A stretch of DNA of 64,000 nucleotides from Microbacter margulisiae. GTDB taxonomy: Bacteria; Bacteroidota; Bacteroidia; Bacteroidales; Paludibacteraceae. Position numbers and translations under genes: made by a program. Of this stretch, positions 26,843 to 35,140 are shown piece by piece (the first letter of the stretch is position 1; each line of letters starts with the position of its first letter). The stretch spans positions 1,488,001-1,552,000 of the forward strand of contig NZ_JACHYB010000001.1 in NCBI RefSeq assembly GCF_014192515.1. The letters are read 5' to 3'. The notes below the pieces were generated by a model. That model searched no databases. It worked only from the letters and a program-made list of their open reading frames with translations, and was not told the DNA's origin.

Positions 26843-27416
26843 GCGGATAGTATATGGGATAGATCAAATTACATATGCTTTCCGCGGATTCTATATGGAA
26901 TAATGTCTGTTCTTTATGTTATCCGCCGATTCTATAAGGAATAATATGTATTCCTTGTGCTTTTCGCCGATAGTATATGGAATAGATCGAATTACATATG
27001 CTTTCCGCGGATTCTATAAGGAATAAGATATATTCTTTATGCTTTCCGCCGATTCTACAAGGAATAATATGTATTCCTTATGCTTTTCGCCGATAGTATA
27101 TGGAACAGATCAAATTACATATGCTTTCCGCGGATTCTATATGGTATAAGATATATTCTTTATGCTATCCGCCGATTCTATAAGGAATAATATGTATTCC
27201 TTGTGCTTTTCGCCGATAGTATATGGAATAGATCGAATTACATATGCTTTCCGCGGATTCTATAAGGAATAAGATATATTCTTTATGCTTTCCGCGGATT
27301 TCACAGGAAACAGAGCACATTGCTTTTATTTTCCGCCGAATCTATAAGGAATCATGCATATTCCTTCTGTTATCAGCGAATTTCATAAGATACAAGACAT
27401 CTTCCTGCGGTTTGCC
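26843..27416. repeat. Fourteen 41-bp monomers in a 123-bp three-unit higher-order tandem array
   Basis: Monomer starts are at 26843, 26884, 26925, 26966, 27007, 27048, 27089, 27130, 27171, 27212, 27253, 27294, 27335 and 27376, with no spacers. Three monomer types recur in fixed order: A (GCSGATAGTATATGG core), B (GCGGATTCTATAAGG core) and C (GCCGATTCTATAAGG core). The GATAG word of type A therefore recurs exactly every 123 bases (26846, 26969, 27092, 27215). Each monomer is an imperfect palindrome; type C has AAGGAATA and TATTCCTT around a 5-base centre. The last three monomers are degenerate and 27417 marks the loss of pattern. A half-similar unit precedes 26843. There are no CRISPR-like spacers and no coding pattern. 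Confidence 0.92.
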
Positions 27417-27986
27417 TTCTTTCCTGCATTATCAAAGAAACGATACTCCCTGGTAGCGTAATGATACCGTTTTGCTGAAGGCACATGTAATATCCCGGGA
27501 ATCCTGTTCTGTTTATCAAAGAACTCTTGCTAAGTAACATAATAAAATGGATTAATGATGCAAAAGAGGATACGGATTGCATATTAACTATGCATTATTG
27601 GACACCTCATATATCATTGTATATTAACCACATAAAAACAGGATAAAATAGCAGCATATTAACTGGGTATAGAAAATGTAAAATGGAGCAAAAAAAAGCT
27701 TCTTTTGTAATCAGGAAATGATAGAATCCATACTGAAAATGCAGTATAGTATTATATCAGATGCAATGGATAATCGATAATGAAAACATTGCAGGGAGGC
27801 GAAGATCAGAAAATAAAAAAGGGATGTAGTCCTGCAACCTTCCTGGGACAGAATATTCCATCATATAAGAGAGGAGCATAGCTCTGACATCTTACCCAGT
27901 AGATGGGGAACAGGAGATGCTAGAAATTGAAAAAGTGAATGTTATAACTTCCGGCAACTTCCCGTTTTTGGCTATTGAAGGGAGTG
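27417..27986. other. Intergenic stretch with REP-like sequences
   Basis: No gene is seen. A repeat word containing TAGTCCTG and ACAGAATATTCCATCA at about 27826-27863 recurs at 29212-29248. A weaker relative (GCATAGCTCTGACATCTT) follows at 27877. Confidence 0.45.
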
Positions 27987-28730
27987 TTATACGGTTTCAA
28001 CCTCTCCCTTTGTGCGGTTGATGGTGGTAGCCGCGTAGTCCATAATCCCTTTAAGGTGGGTGCGCATAATATCTGTAGCCGCTTTCACATCCTGCCGTTT
28101 AATGGCATCAACCAATAAGACATGCTCTTTCACGGCAACATTCTCAATCGTCTGGCACACACGGAATGCATGATAATTGCGCATAATATCAGGGGTAATA
28201 ATCAGCATAAGCGATTTGATGACCTTATTATGGCTTCCGTCTGCAATAGTCCGGTGCAACATCAGGTCTTCTTCTACGGCAGAAGGCCCCGACTGTGCCT
28301 TTCTTAAATAAACATCCAGGGCTTCTTCCAATTTAGCAAGATCTTCCTGTGTGCGCCGCAATGCACACAAACGGGCAGCATTAATTTCAAGAATCAACCG
28401 GGTTTCAACCAATGAAAAGAAGTCATAATCATCCAACTTCAGCACTTCGGAGAGCAATCCCTCCAGGGCAGTTATTTCCAATCCGGCAATATAGGTTCCG
28501 CTTTGAGGCAATGTTTTCACAATGCCATACATTTCGAGCTTCTGAATGGCCTCGCGCACATATGCACGACCAACACCAAACTGTTCTGCCAGTTTTCGTT
28601 CTGCCGGCAAACGATTCCCGGGTTTTAACTCTCCTGAATCAAGTAATCCTTTAATATGATTAATAATTACATCCGAAGGGGATTCAAATGTAACCTCCTG
28701 AATCTGATCTGTCAGATTGGGTGCTTCCAT
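27987..28730 (-). CDS. GntR-family regulator, FCD (FadR) subgroup
   Basis: Transcription factor of 247 residues from the ATG at 28730 (MEAPNLTDQIQEVTFESPSD); an in-frame ATG at 28775 would add 15 residues. The winged helix (about 20-85) has GELKPGNRLPAERKLAEQFG and VGRAYVREAIQKLEMYGIVK. The C-terminal all-helical FCD ligand-binding domain (about 95-235) has RLILEINAARLCALRRTQED, MLHRTIADGSHNKVI and the metal/ligand-type His region near KEHVLLVDAIKRQDVKAATD. The ligand is unknown. No metabolic operon is adjacent on this strand, so its targets must lie elsewhere or be its own promoter. Confidence 0.88.
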   Translation of the reverse strand: MEAPNLTDQIQEVTFESPSDVIINHIKGLLDSGELKPGNRLPAERKLAEQFGVGRAYVREAIQKLEMYGIVKTLPQSGTYIAGLEITALEGLLSEVLKLDDYDFFSLVETRLILEINAARLCALRRTQEDLAKLEEALDVYLRKAQSGPSAVEEDLMLHRTIADGSHNKVIKSLMLIITPDIMRNYHAFRVCQTIENVAVKEHVLLVDAIKRQDVKAATDIMRTHLKGIMDYAATTINRTKGEVETV

Positions 28731-28813
28731 AAGCTTACTATTAGATAAATCAATAATGATAGTTGCATGATACAAATGCAGGCCTCATTTAAAAATTACG
28801 CCTGAAAGAGATA

Positions 28814-28821
28814 CAAAATTA
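28814..28821 (-). promoter_or_regulatory. Candidate -7 promoter box of the GntR gene
   Basis: Minus-strand TAATTTTG fits TAnnTTTG, 39 bases before the ATG at 28775 and 84 before that at 28730. Confidence 0.35.
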
Positions 28822-29019
28822 CACTATTTTTTGCTGCTCTCCATATGAATTGCCATACCAAAAAGCGTTGTTGAACATGTTTTCTTTGGTTTTTATCATA
28901 AAAAAGCAAAAACTGAAAATCAGAAATGAAAGAAGTCCCAAAGTTAAAGAAGATGAGAAATCGGGAAGATCAGAAGAAAACAACCTAAGTAGTCTAGTAG
29001 TTGGTAGGTAGTTTGTTGC

Positions 29020-29052
29020 AGACCTCAAAGGTTTTAAAAACCTTTGAGGTCT
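29020..29052. repeat. 16-bp perfect inverted repeat (palindromic element)
   Basis: AGACCTCAAAGGTTTT (29020-29035), one A, then its exact reverse complement (29037-29052). Such AGACCTC...GAGGTCT palindromes look like mobile or REP-type intergenic elements. There is no gene end within 260 bases on either side, so a simple terminator role is unlikely. It lies in the 28776-29433 gap, which otherwise holds repeat copies and the btuG terminator. Confidence 0.7.
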
Positions 29053-29060
29053 CTCTACGT

Positions 29061-29165
29061 CAAAATTTCCATAACAGATTGACTTTAGACTTTCGCCTTG
29101 TTGCCCTTACACTTTACACCTTAAACGTTCAACCCGTTGTTGCCCTTTGACTTTCGGCTCTTGAT
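29061..29165 (+). repeat. Dispersed intergenic repeat, copy 2
   Basis: CAAAATTTCCATAACAGATT followed by GACTTTAGACTTTCG, then TTACACTTTACACCTTAAAC and TTCAACCCGTTGTTG. It matches copy 3 at 33092 over roughly 100 bases and, in its first third, copy 1 at 18134. Confidence 0.7.
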
Positions 29166-29206
29166 TCTTTCCTCAATCCGTCAGTCCTTCTATCCCTCAA
29201 TCTTAG

Positions 29207-29250
29207 GAACGTAGTCCTGAAATCTTCGTAGAACAGAATATTCCATCACA
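29207..29250 (+). repeat. REP-like word shared with 27822-27863
   Basis: GTAGTCCTG ... ACAGAATATTCCATCA occurs here and at 27826-27863 with a similar spacer (AAATCTTCGTAGA against CAACCTTCCTGGG). Both are in gene-free DNA. Confidence 0.5.
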
Positions 29251-29316
29251 TCCCTGCTTTACCAATTCTTCAGTTCTTTCTTAACTTCTCAACTTCCTGA
29301 ATCTTCTTCTTTAACT

Positions 29317-29355
29317 AAAAAAAGCCCTCGTCAACTCCACATCATGACGAAGGCT
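29317..29355 (-). terminator. Intrinsic terminator of the btuB-btuG operon
   Basis: Stem AGCCCTCGTCA (29323-29333) with TGACGAAGGCT (29345-29355), one mismatch, 11-base loop, followed on the minus strand by seven T residues (29323-29317). It lies 79 bases after the btuG-like stop. Confidence 0.85.
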
Positions 29356-29433
29356 CTTAAGCACATCAAAGAATATCTTTGATGGACAGAAGCTTGTTTC
29401 CCAACAACACAACCGCCTACACTAAACAAAAAA

Positions 29434-30507
29434 TTATCGGACAAAAACCATTTTCCAGGGATTCACTCCGGTAGTGAAACTGAATAGTTTTTTCCCTGTT
29501 GAATCGAAACAATAGATTGTACCATCGGAAACATAATCAGCTGCAGATGATGCCACATAGACATTCCCTGTAGCTGCATCTACAGCGATGCCGGCAGCCA
29601 GGGGAATGGATGTCCCGTCCGTAATAAAATCAGTTGAAGTTCCGGTAGTAAGATCCATCACTTTGACAGATGATTGCATGGTTGAATAATCAAAATTGCA
29701 ATAATAAAGCTTCGTCCCATTCAATGCAAAATCGACCGCTTCCGAGTTTGAATAGGTCTGCGTAACAGCATCGGTTGTTGGGTCAATCTGTTGTATTGCA
29801 CCTGATATAGAACCATAGTTTCCATGCGATAAGAGGTAAACTTTTCCGTCAGAGCCTGTTTTTAAAAGATAGGGATTGGTTACAACCGTAATTGTTTTTG
29901 TTTGCGTAAAAGTAGGAATATCAATCACCGAAACGGTATTGGAATAATTAGGATAATTCAATCCGCCTGAATTTGAGACATAGAGTTTCCCATCTATTGC
30001 ACAGATACCATCAGGGTTGGAACCTGCCTTTGTAATTGCATCTACGGAAAGAGTAGAAGTATCGATGCGGGCTACCGTGCTATCAAAGGAGCAGACATAG
30101 GCTTTGTTCTGGTAAAAAGCGATTTCACGCGGCTCCCGCGCCACTGTTCCGTTAAATAAAGGAATCTGTTTTAATTCATGTCCTTGCAAATCGGTCACCT
30201 CAACATAGCTCGAAACATTCATCACAATATAAATCTTACCGCCATAAATGGCCATATCATTGCCCGTATCACCCAGGCCTTTCCCGTTCTGCGTATTGAA
30301 CCAGTCGGTGGTAGCTGTTTCATTTGACAAATTATACATAGTGAGCGTCGAATTGTCCTGGTTCATTGTCCCCTGATTTAACACATAAATGGATTGGGCA
30401 CTTTGAACAATAGTGCCGGAATTTGTCGGATCATTAGTTGAACATGAGCTGACCAACACAGCAAACAACATTGTCAAAACAAGAAAAAAAGCGTTCTTTT
30501 GTCTCAT
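29434..30507 (-). CDS. btuG: BtuG-like beta-propeller lipoprotein (YncE/DUF5074 type)
   Basis: Surface lipoprotein of 357 residues with a lipobox Cys22 (AVLVSSCSTND). The body is a seven-bladed YncE-like propeller with repeated blades such as SIYVLNQGTMNQDNSTLTMY, AIDGKLYVSNSGGLNYPN, TNPYLLKTGSDGKVYLLSHG and AVDAATGNVYVASSAADYVS. In Bacteroides, BtuG is such a propeller that binds cobalamin with very high affinity and hands it to BtuB. Here it directly follows a BtuB-like receptor (45-base gap) under a cobalamin riboswitch, so the same role is well supported by context. It ends at a strong terminator. Confidence 0.85.
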   Translation of the reverse strand: MRQKNAFFLVLTMLFAVLVSSCSTNDPTNSGTIVQSAQSIYVLNQGTMNQDNSTLTMYNLSNETATTDWFNTQNGKGLGDTGNDMAIYGGKIYIVMNVSSYVEVTDLQGHELKQIPLFNGTVAREPREIAFYQNKAYVCSFDSTVARIDTSTLSVDAITKAGSNPDGICAIDGKLYVSNSGGLNYPNYSNTVSVIDIPTFTQTKTITVVTNPYLLKTGSDGKVYLLSHGNYGSISGAIQQIDPTTDAVTQTYSNSEAVDFALNGTKLYYCNFDYSTMQSSVKVMDLTTGTSTDFITDGTSIPLAAGIAVDAATGNVYVASSAADYVSDGTIYCFDSTGKKLFSFTTGVNPWKMVFVR

Positions 30508-30552
30508 ACTGCAATTAATTAAATGATTGATTGAATAATGATTATATTAAAG

Positions 30553-32580
30553 CTAAAAAGTTATCCCAATAGTTGCACGCCATGAACGTCCCGGCATCGG
30601 ATAGTTTTTGACCACCGCATATTGCTCATTCAGCAGGTTCAATATTTCTCCTTTCACCTTAAGGGCAACGCGGTGTAATTGAAATGAACGCCACACAGCC
30701 ATGCTGCTTTCGCTATATCCCGCCAGAGGAGAATGGCTCAAATCATAACGCATCCCGGAACATAAAATATTATAGGAGACATTGACCCATGGCATCTCAA
30801 TACCGATTGTCCCCGATCCGGATTGCCGGGGAGTGTAGGCAATCTGTTCGTTATAGGTAGAAGTCTCTGCATTAGTCTTGTCTAAAGCGGACTGATAGCT
30901 ATAGCTTCCTTCAAAAGTGGCATGAATAGTACCGGTCAGACGAATTTCGCTACGGCACGACAAATCCATCCCGTGAATCGAAACCAATCCTAAATTCAAC
31001 ATCGACCAAATAAACAGGTTGCCCGAAGGCACTGCTACAATCTTATTAAGCACTCGGTTGTAATATCCATCAAGAGAAACGGATAAATAACCAGCCTGTC
31101 CCGATGTCCAGTACGACGTACCAACATTCAATTGCTGCGCTACCTCAGGCTTCAGACGCGTATTCCCAATACCGGTATAATAGAGTTCATTGAATGTGGG
31201 CATACGGAATGTCTCTTTATAAAACGCCCTCCACTGCCAATGTGCAATCTGAAAAGGTTCTGCACTGACACTAAGCATCGGCGACAAACGGAAATGATGG
31301 GGAGATTCACTTCCCAACGCAACCCGGTCGGCAATATACGTAGATAACAAGGCCGCTTCTGCATGAAAGGAGTTCAGATGAAGCCGCTCTTTCACCGAAG
31401 TATAGGAAGAAAAACGACTTGGCTGTGCAAATTGCGCCAGATTAGCATTCAAATGATTATAGACAAAATCGCTGGCTAAGGAGAGATTCAGCAAGCGACT
31501 CCATGTCCGGGCATATGCTCCCGACAAATCATATTCCTGCTGACGAAAGCGATTATCAAGTCCTCCGGCAGCATTCAAAAAATAAGGGTCCACATAACGC
31601 GAATAGCTGTTTTCGGCTTTTGCTCCCAGGGCGTAACTACTTTGCGTTGATAATATAGATACAAACCGGGCTTGCACAAAATAATCCTGATCATAAAGCC
31701 GTTGCCCCTGGGCTGCATAAGGATTATAGAAAATAACAGCGCCGGGTAATCCGCGAACTCCGTTGGAAGCAAATATCTTGGCAGTCAACCGATGGCACGA
31801 ATCCGGGATATAAAACAAATTGGCTTCTCCGTGGTATAGATGCACATCATCATTCGTCCGTTGAAGATGTTGAATGGAATCCCCGTTATGAATTGTAAAA
31901 GGATAACGGCCATTGGCATATTGGGACTCCAGGAACAGGGTTGAAGAAAGATGACGGCTCAGGCGATTGCCCATCCAAAAAGTAGGATGCTCCCATCCAA
32001 AAGAACCGGTCTGAAAAGCAGCTTCTCCCTTAATGCAATGCAATGAATCCAGATGAGGCCTCTTTGTCACCACCGACAATAATCCTGCCGCAGCGAAAGC
32101 TCTGGCGCTTTCCAGCACATCTTCGTCATCTCCGTTGGCTAATGAGATTTCCTGTACATGGCTCAGAGATAGTTTACCCAAATCGATTTCTCCGTTTTGG
32201 GCGTCACTCATCAATTGTCCGTCATAACTGACCGCCGTATGCGTTGGCCCCAATCCCCGGATTGAAACAGTCTTTAATCCTCCGATGCCTCCGTAATCTT
32301 TTACGGTAACGCCTGCAAAATGTTTAACCACGTCTGACAATTGCAGCGCATCCATACCGGCAATATTGGCGGCATTAAATGTTTGTACAGGTACACTTGT
32401 ATTTGCCAGGTGAGGCAGCGGTATTGCTGTGACGGTGACTTCCTTCATCACATGCACACTGTCTTTTTGCGCCTTTAAAGAGCATATACCAAGCGAAAGG
32501 CACACAAATAACATGATCTTTCTTGTGCTATGATGCAACACAGAAAGCTTACTGCGGTCAAAATGCAAATAAAATGACAT
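30553..32580 (-). CDS. btuB: TonB-dependent cobalamin receptor BtuB
   Basis: Outer-membrane vitamin B12 transporter of 675 residues. A signal peptide (IMLFVCLSLGICSLKAQ) precedes a TonB-box-like KEVTVTAIP, then the plug (ALQLSDVVKHFAGVTVKDYG, TVSIRGLGPTHTAVSYDG), then a 22-strand-type barrel ending GRSWRATIGITF with a terminal Phe. An alternative start at Met23 (32514) would put the signal peptide at the very N-terminus, and both starts are possible. There is no N-terminal carboxypeptidase-like domain, which fits the BtuB class rather than SusC. The assignment rests mainly on the cobalamin riboswitch upstream and the BtuG-like gene downstream. Confidence 0.92.
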   Translation of the reverse strand: MSFYLHFDRSKLSVLHHSTRKIMLFVCLSLGICSLKAQKDSVHVMKEVTVTAIPLPHLANTSVPVQTFNAANIAGMDALQLSDVVKHFAGVTVKDYGGIGGLKTVSIRGLGPTHTAVSYDGQLMSDAQNGEIDLGKLSLSHVQEISLANGDDEDVLESARAFAAAGLLSVVTKRPHLDSLHCIKGEAAFQTGSFGWEHPTFWMGNRLSRHLSSTLFLESQYANGRYPFTIHNGDSIQHLQRTNDDVHLYHGEANLFYIPDSCHRLTAKIFASNGVRGLPGAVIFYNPYAAQGQRLYDQDYFVQARFVSILSTQSSYALGAKAENSYSRYVDPYFLNAAGGLDNRFRQQEYDLSGAYARTWSRLLNLSLASDFVYNHLNANLAQFAQPSRFSSYTSVKERLHLNSFHAEAALLSTYIADRVALGSESPHHFRLSPMLSVSAEPFQIAHWQWRAFYKETFRMPTFNELYYTGIGNTRLKPEVAQQLNVGTSYWTSGQAGYLSVSLDGYYNRVLNKIVAVPSGNLFIWSMLNLGLVSIHGMDLSCRSEIRLTGTIHATFEGSYSYQSALDKTNAETSTYNEQIAYTPRQSGSGTIGIEMPWVNVSYNILCSGMRYDLSHSPLAGYSESSMAVWRSFQLHRVALKVKGEILNLLNEQYAVVKNYPMPGRSWRATIGITF

Positions 32581-32607
32581 AAAAAAAACTGTTTGACATT
32601 CAAACAG
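32581..32607 (-). terminator. Riboswitch expression-platform terminator abutting btuB
   Basis: CTGTTTG (32589-32595), a 5-base loop and CAAACAG (32601-32607) form a stem followed on the minus strand by eight T residues that run straight into the ATG at 32580. This is a plausible off-state terminator for the riboswitch. Confidence 0.7.
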
Positions 32608-32697
32608 CTTTCACGGGAATGCAAAATCAAATGGAAGCCTTGCAGATTCTCATTTGGTTAGAAGCTCTTTCCTCGAAAGCTTTACCTGTTTATTTGC

Positions 32698-32870
32698 ATG
32701 GCAGGTCTCCTGACTTATCCTCGTTTCAAACAGCCTTCCCATTTCTCGGAAATAGTGGCTAAAGATTGTGTTGAAACGTTGCATAGGACTTACAGTAGCG
32801 GGACTGTCCAGGAATTTCACCTGATTCCCTTTTCATCGCCCGGCACGAATGCACCGTCGGCGAACCAATG
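32698..32870 (-). ncRNA. Cobalamin riboswitch (B12 element)
   Basis: On the minus strand the canonical B12 box is present (GAATCAGGTGAAATTCC at 32827-32811, then AGTCCCGCTACTGTAAGTCC), preceded by GGTGCATTCGTGCCGGG and ending with AGTCAGGAGACCTGCC at 32715-32700. These are the conserved core and 3' closing elements of cobalamin riboswitches. Binding of adenosyl- or hydroxocobalamin is expected to switch off btuB-btuG. A -7 box at 32877-32884 puts transcription start at about 32870. Confidence 0.95.
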
Positions 32871-32876
32871 CACCGG

Positions 32877-32884
32877 CAAAGGTA
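32877..32884 (-). promoter_or_regulatory. Candidate -7 promoter box of the riboswitch-btuBG transcript
   Basis: Minus-strand TACCTTTG fits TAnnTTTG immediately upstream of the first conserved riboswitch bases. Confidence 0.55.
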
Positions 32885-33091
32885 AGACTAATTTTTGATT
32901 CAGCTAAAAAGATGGAAAGAATATTTTGAGAGATACGTAGACAGCAATGACAATCTGGAAGTTAAAAAAGTTACGGGAAGACGCATTCAATTGAAAATTG
33001 ACAATGAAAATCTGAAGATAATGGAAGATGAGAAGTTAAGGAAGTTATAAGAAGAATTATTGAACTCTGGAAATCAGCAATCCAGTTGATC

Positions 33092-33215
33092 CAAAATTCC
33101 CATAACAGATTGTCTTTAGACTTTCGACCTGTTGTTTTTTTACACTTTCAATTTTACACCTTAAACTTTCAACCCGTTGTTTGACTTTAAACCTTCGACT
33201 TTAGTCTACTGATTC
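33092..33215 (+). repeat. Dispersed intergenic repeat, copy 3
   Basis: CAAAATTCCCATAACAGATT followed by GTCTTTAGACTTTCGACC, then TTTACACCTTAAACTTTC and AACCCGTTGTTTGACTTT. Nearly the same order of words occurs in copy 2. It fills most of the non-riboswitch part of the btuB-tcdA gap. Confidence 0.7.
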
Positions 33216-33221
33216 CTGCCT

Positions 33222-33968
33222 TTAGACTGATGACATTAATGTTTTGACTACCAGACTGGCAATGGTAAATCCAAAAACAGCGGTCACATAAACGACCGAT
33301 CCATTTTCACGATGGGCAGGTTTTAAAGCAGAATTAGCCTCGTTTGTTATTTTATCTTTCGGCCCGATAACATGCTCATCACTGTAAACTGCCAGAAATT
33401 TTTTCTCAGGGAAAAGAGATTGCTTACGGAACCGCGTACGCAAAGAAGACGCAAGAGGACACCCTTGCACCTTCCAAAACTCAGCAACCCTGACACGCGT
33501 CGGATCCAGTCTCCAGGCAGCTCCCATCGAAGAAAAAAACAGAGCCGAAGTGTGTGTCGCTTCCAGAATCAGATGCATTTTATCCTCGAGGCTATCAATT
33601 GCATCAATAATAACATCATATGAATTCAGCGCAAACGAAGCAGAGGTGGATGCATTATAGCGGTTGGCTATAGCGGTGATTTGCGCATCAGGATTAATAC
33701 TCAATAAACGCTGTTTAAACACCTCCGTCTTTAATTCCCCGAGAGTCTCGGTAGTTGCATGCAATTGCCGGTTGACATTCGTCACATCTACACGATCGCT
33801 GTCCACAATCGTCAGATATATAATGCCACTGCGGATCAACGCCTCCGCGCACCAGCTTCCCACTCCGCCAATACCAAAAATGATTACTTTCTTTTCGGCT
33901 AAACAGGCCATTGCCTTTGCTCCAAGTAATAACTCCGTACGATGAAAAATATCTTCTTGCAAACTCAT
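33222..33968 (-). CDS. tcdA: tRNA threonylcarbamoyladenosine dehydratase (TcdA/CsdL, ThiF/E1 family)
   Basis: ATP-dependent enzyme of 248 residues that cyclises t6A37 of ANN-decoding tRNAs to ct6A. E1-like Rossmann fold: KKVIIFGIGGVGSWCAEALI (nucleotide-binding GxGGVGS), TIVDSDRVDVTNVNRQLHAT (the DxDxxxxxNxxRQ motif), YDVIIDAIDSLEDKMHLILE, and DPTRVRVAEFWKVQGCPLAS (TcdA-typical). The C-terminus ends with ENGSVVYVTAVFGFTIASLV. Length is as usual. It stands alone between repeat-rich DNA and a barrel protein gene. Confidence 0.93.
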   Translation of the reverse strand: MSLQEDIFHRTELLLGAKAMACLAEKKVIIFGIGGVGSWCAEALIRSGIIYLTIVDSDRVDVTNVNRQLHATTETLGELKTEVFKQRLLSINPDAQITAIANRYNASTSASFALNSYDVIIDAIDSLEDKMHLILEATHTSALFFSSMGAAWRLDPTRVRVAEFWKVQGCPLASSLRTRFRKQSLFPEKKFLAVYSDEHVIGPKDKITNEANSALKPAHRENGSVVYVTAVFGFTIASLVVKTLMSSV

Positions 33969-34084
33969 TACAACGCTGATTTATTGATATGACAATTCCG
34001 GGACATCCTCAATCCCCGATGCTGAAACCGCTAAAAAGAATGCAAAGATATTGCTTTGCATTCATCTATCCACGTTACCGGCAT

Positions 34085-34831
34085 TCAGAATGTATGGTAT
34101 AACCCCAAATAATAAGCAAAATGTTTATAGGCAGTAAGGCCATTGCCAAGATCAGTAGAAAAAAGGATTTGAGTGTTCCGGGCAACAGGAATGCCTCCCC
34201 CAACATGCAGACCAGTATTGGCAGGTGTATCCACAGAAGACGGAGTCTGATGAAACAGTTCAGCACCCAGGAAAAAAGAACCGGTAAAATTGTATTGAAG
34301 CAACAAGCCGTAGAATTGCCAGTTTTTATTGTCGATACCAGGATTAATCCAATAGCCTCCACCTCCGTAAACAGTCCATTTGCCAAAGTCTTTTTGCAAC
34401 CAGATAGGTAAATAAAGCTGAGGTTTCCCATTGCCCAGATGCCGGGCAGCATTTCCGGTAGGTATTTCTATAAGAGGAAATGTAGCAATATCCGGAGTCA
34501 TGGCAGACTGGCTAACAAAACGATATTTAATTCCTATCTCTGTATCTCCATAACCCAAATAGGACGATCCCTGTTTAGGAACGGTAAACGCCAGTGGCGC
34601 CACCATATGGAATTGCACATTGGGAAGAATTCCATAATTGAATTCAAACGCCGGGCCTATGCCATTCAATCCCGAAGCATCAAACACGCCCGAGGAGAAC
34701 AAATAGACTTCCCCATGCCGGAATGGAACAGGGACAGGATCATCCGTTCGGAAAGGAGGACCGGCATCTATTGGAACACTCCAGAATAATGCAACGCCAA
34801 TCAACAAAAAATATAATGCACTTCGTCGCAT
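34085..34831 (-). CDS. Outer-membrane beta-barrel protein, phenol-degradation meta-pathway (DUF) type
   Basis: Exported protein of 248 residues with a signal peptide (RRSALYFLLIGVALFWSVPI). The mature chain is a run of short amphipathic strands (FRHGEVYLFSSGVFDASGLN, QFHMVAPLAFTVPKQGSS, YGDTEIGIKYRFVSQS, WTVYGGGGYWINPGIDN, ILFSTDLGNGLTAYKHFAYY) ending in Phe, as in small outer-membrane barrels of the meta-pathway/transporter superfamily. Substrate unknown. The stop lies just upstream of tcdA, and the interrupted cupin gene lies 21 bases upstream of its start, so cupin and barrel were probably cotranscribed before the insertion. Confidence 0.7.
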   Translation of the reverse strand: MRRSALYFLLIGVALFWSVPIDAGPPFRTDDPVPVPFRHGEVYLFSSGVFDASGLNGIGPAFEFNYGILPNVQFHMVAPLAFTVPKQGSSYLGYGDTEIGIKYRFVSQSAMTPDIATFPLIEIPTGNAARHLGNGKPQLYLPIWLQKDFGKWTVYGGGGYWINPGIDNKNWQFYGLLLQYNFTGSFFLGAELFHQTPSSVDTPANTGLHVGGGIPVARNTQILFSTDLGNGLTAYKHFAYYLGLYHTF

Positions 34832-35140
34832 GCAATAGTAGATATCATCAGGCTAAGCTTCAGTTTGAAGGAAATCAGTCCGCATCGGGCTAAAAAAATC
34901 GACCACAACGCCTTCTTCCAAACAAATAAGACCATGAAGCTGATCCGGTTCAACATAAAAGCCATCACCCCCGCTTAAAACTTTCATTTTACCATTCACC
35001 GTAACCTGAAACTTCCCACTTGCCACATATGAGCATTGCGAATGAAAATGTTCGTGCATATATCCTTCGGCGCCTTTCTGAAACCAAACCTTAACCATCA
35101 TTACCTGTCCGTCGTAACCCATGATCTGGCGGCGCACGCC

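Noticed and set aside
26843..27416. Possible CRISPR array
   Set aside because: Monomers are contiguous 41-bp units with no unique spacers, and no cas genes are nearby.
27244..27456. 70-codon plus-strand frame inside the 41-bp array
   Set aside because: It is a by-product of the repeat; 41 is not a multiple of three, so neighbouring monomers read in different frames, and no start context or family is seen.
32698..32898. 66-codon plus-strand frame
   Set aside because: It is antisense to the conserved core of the cobalamin riboswitch.
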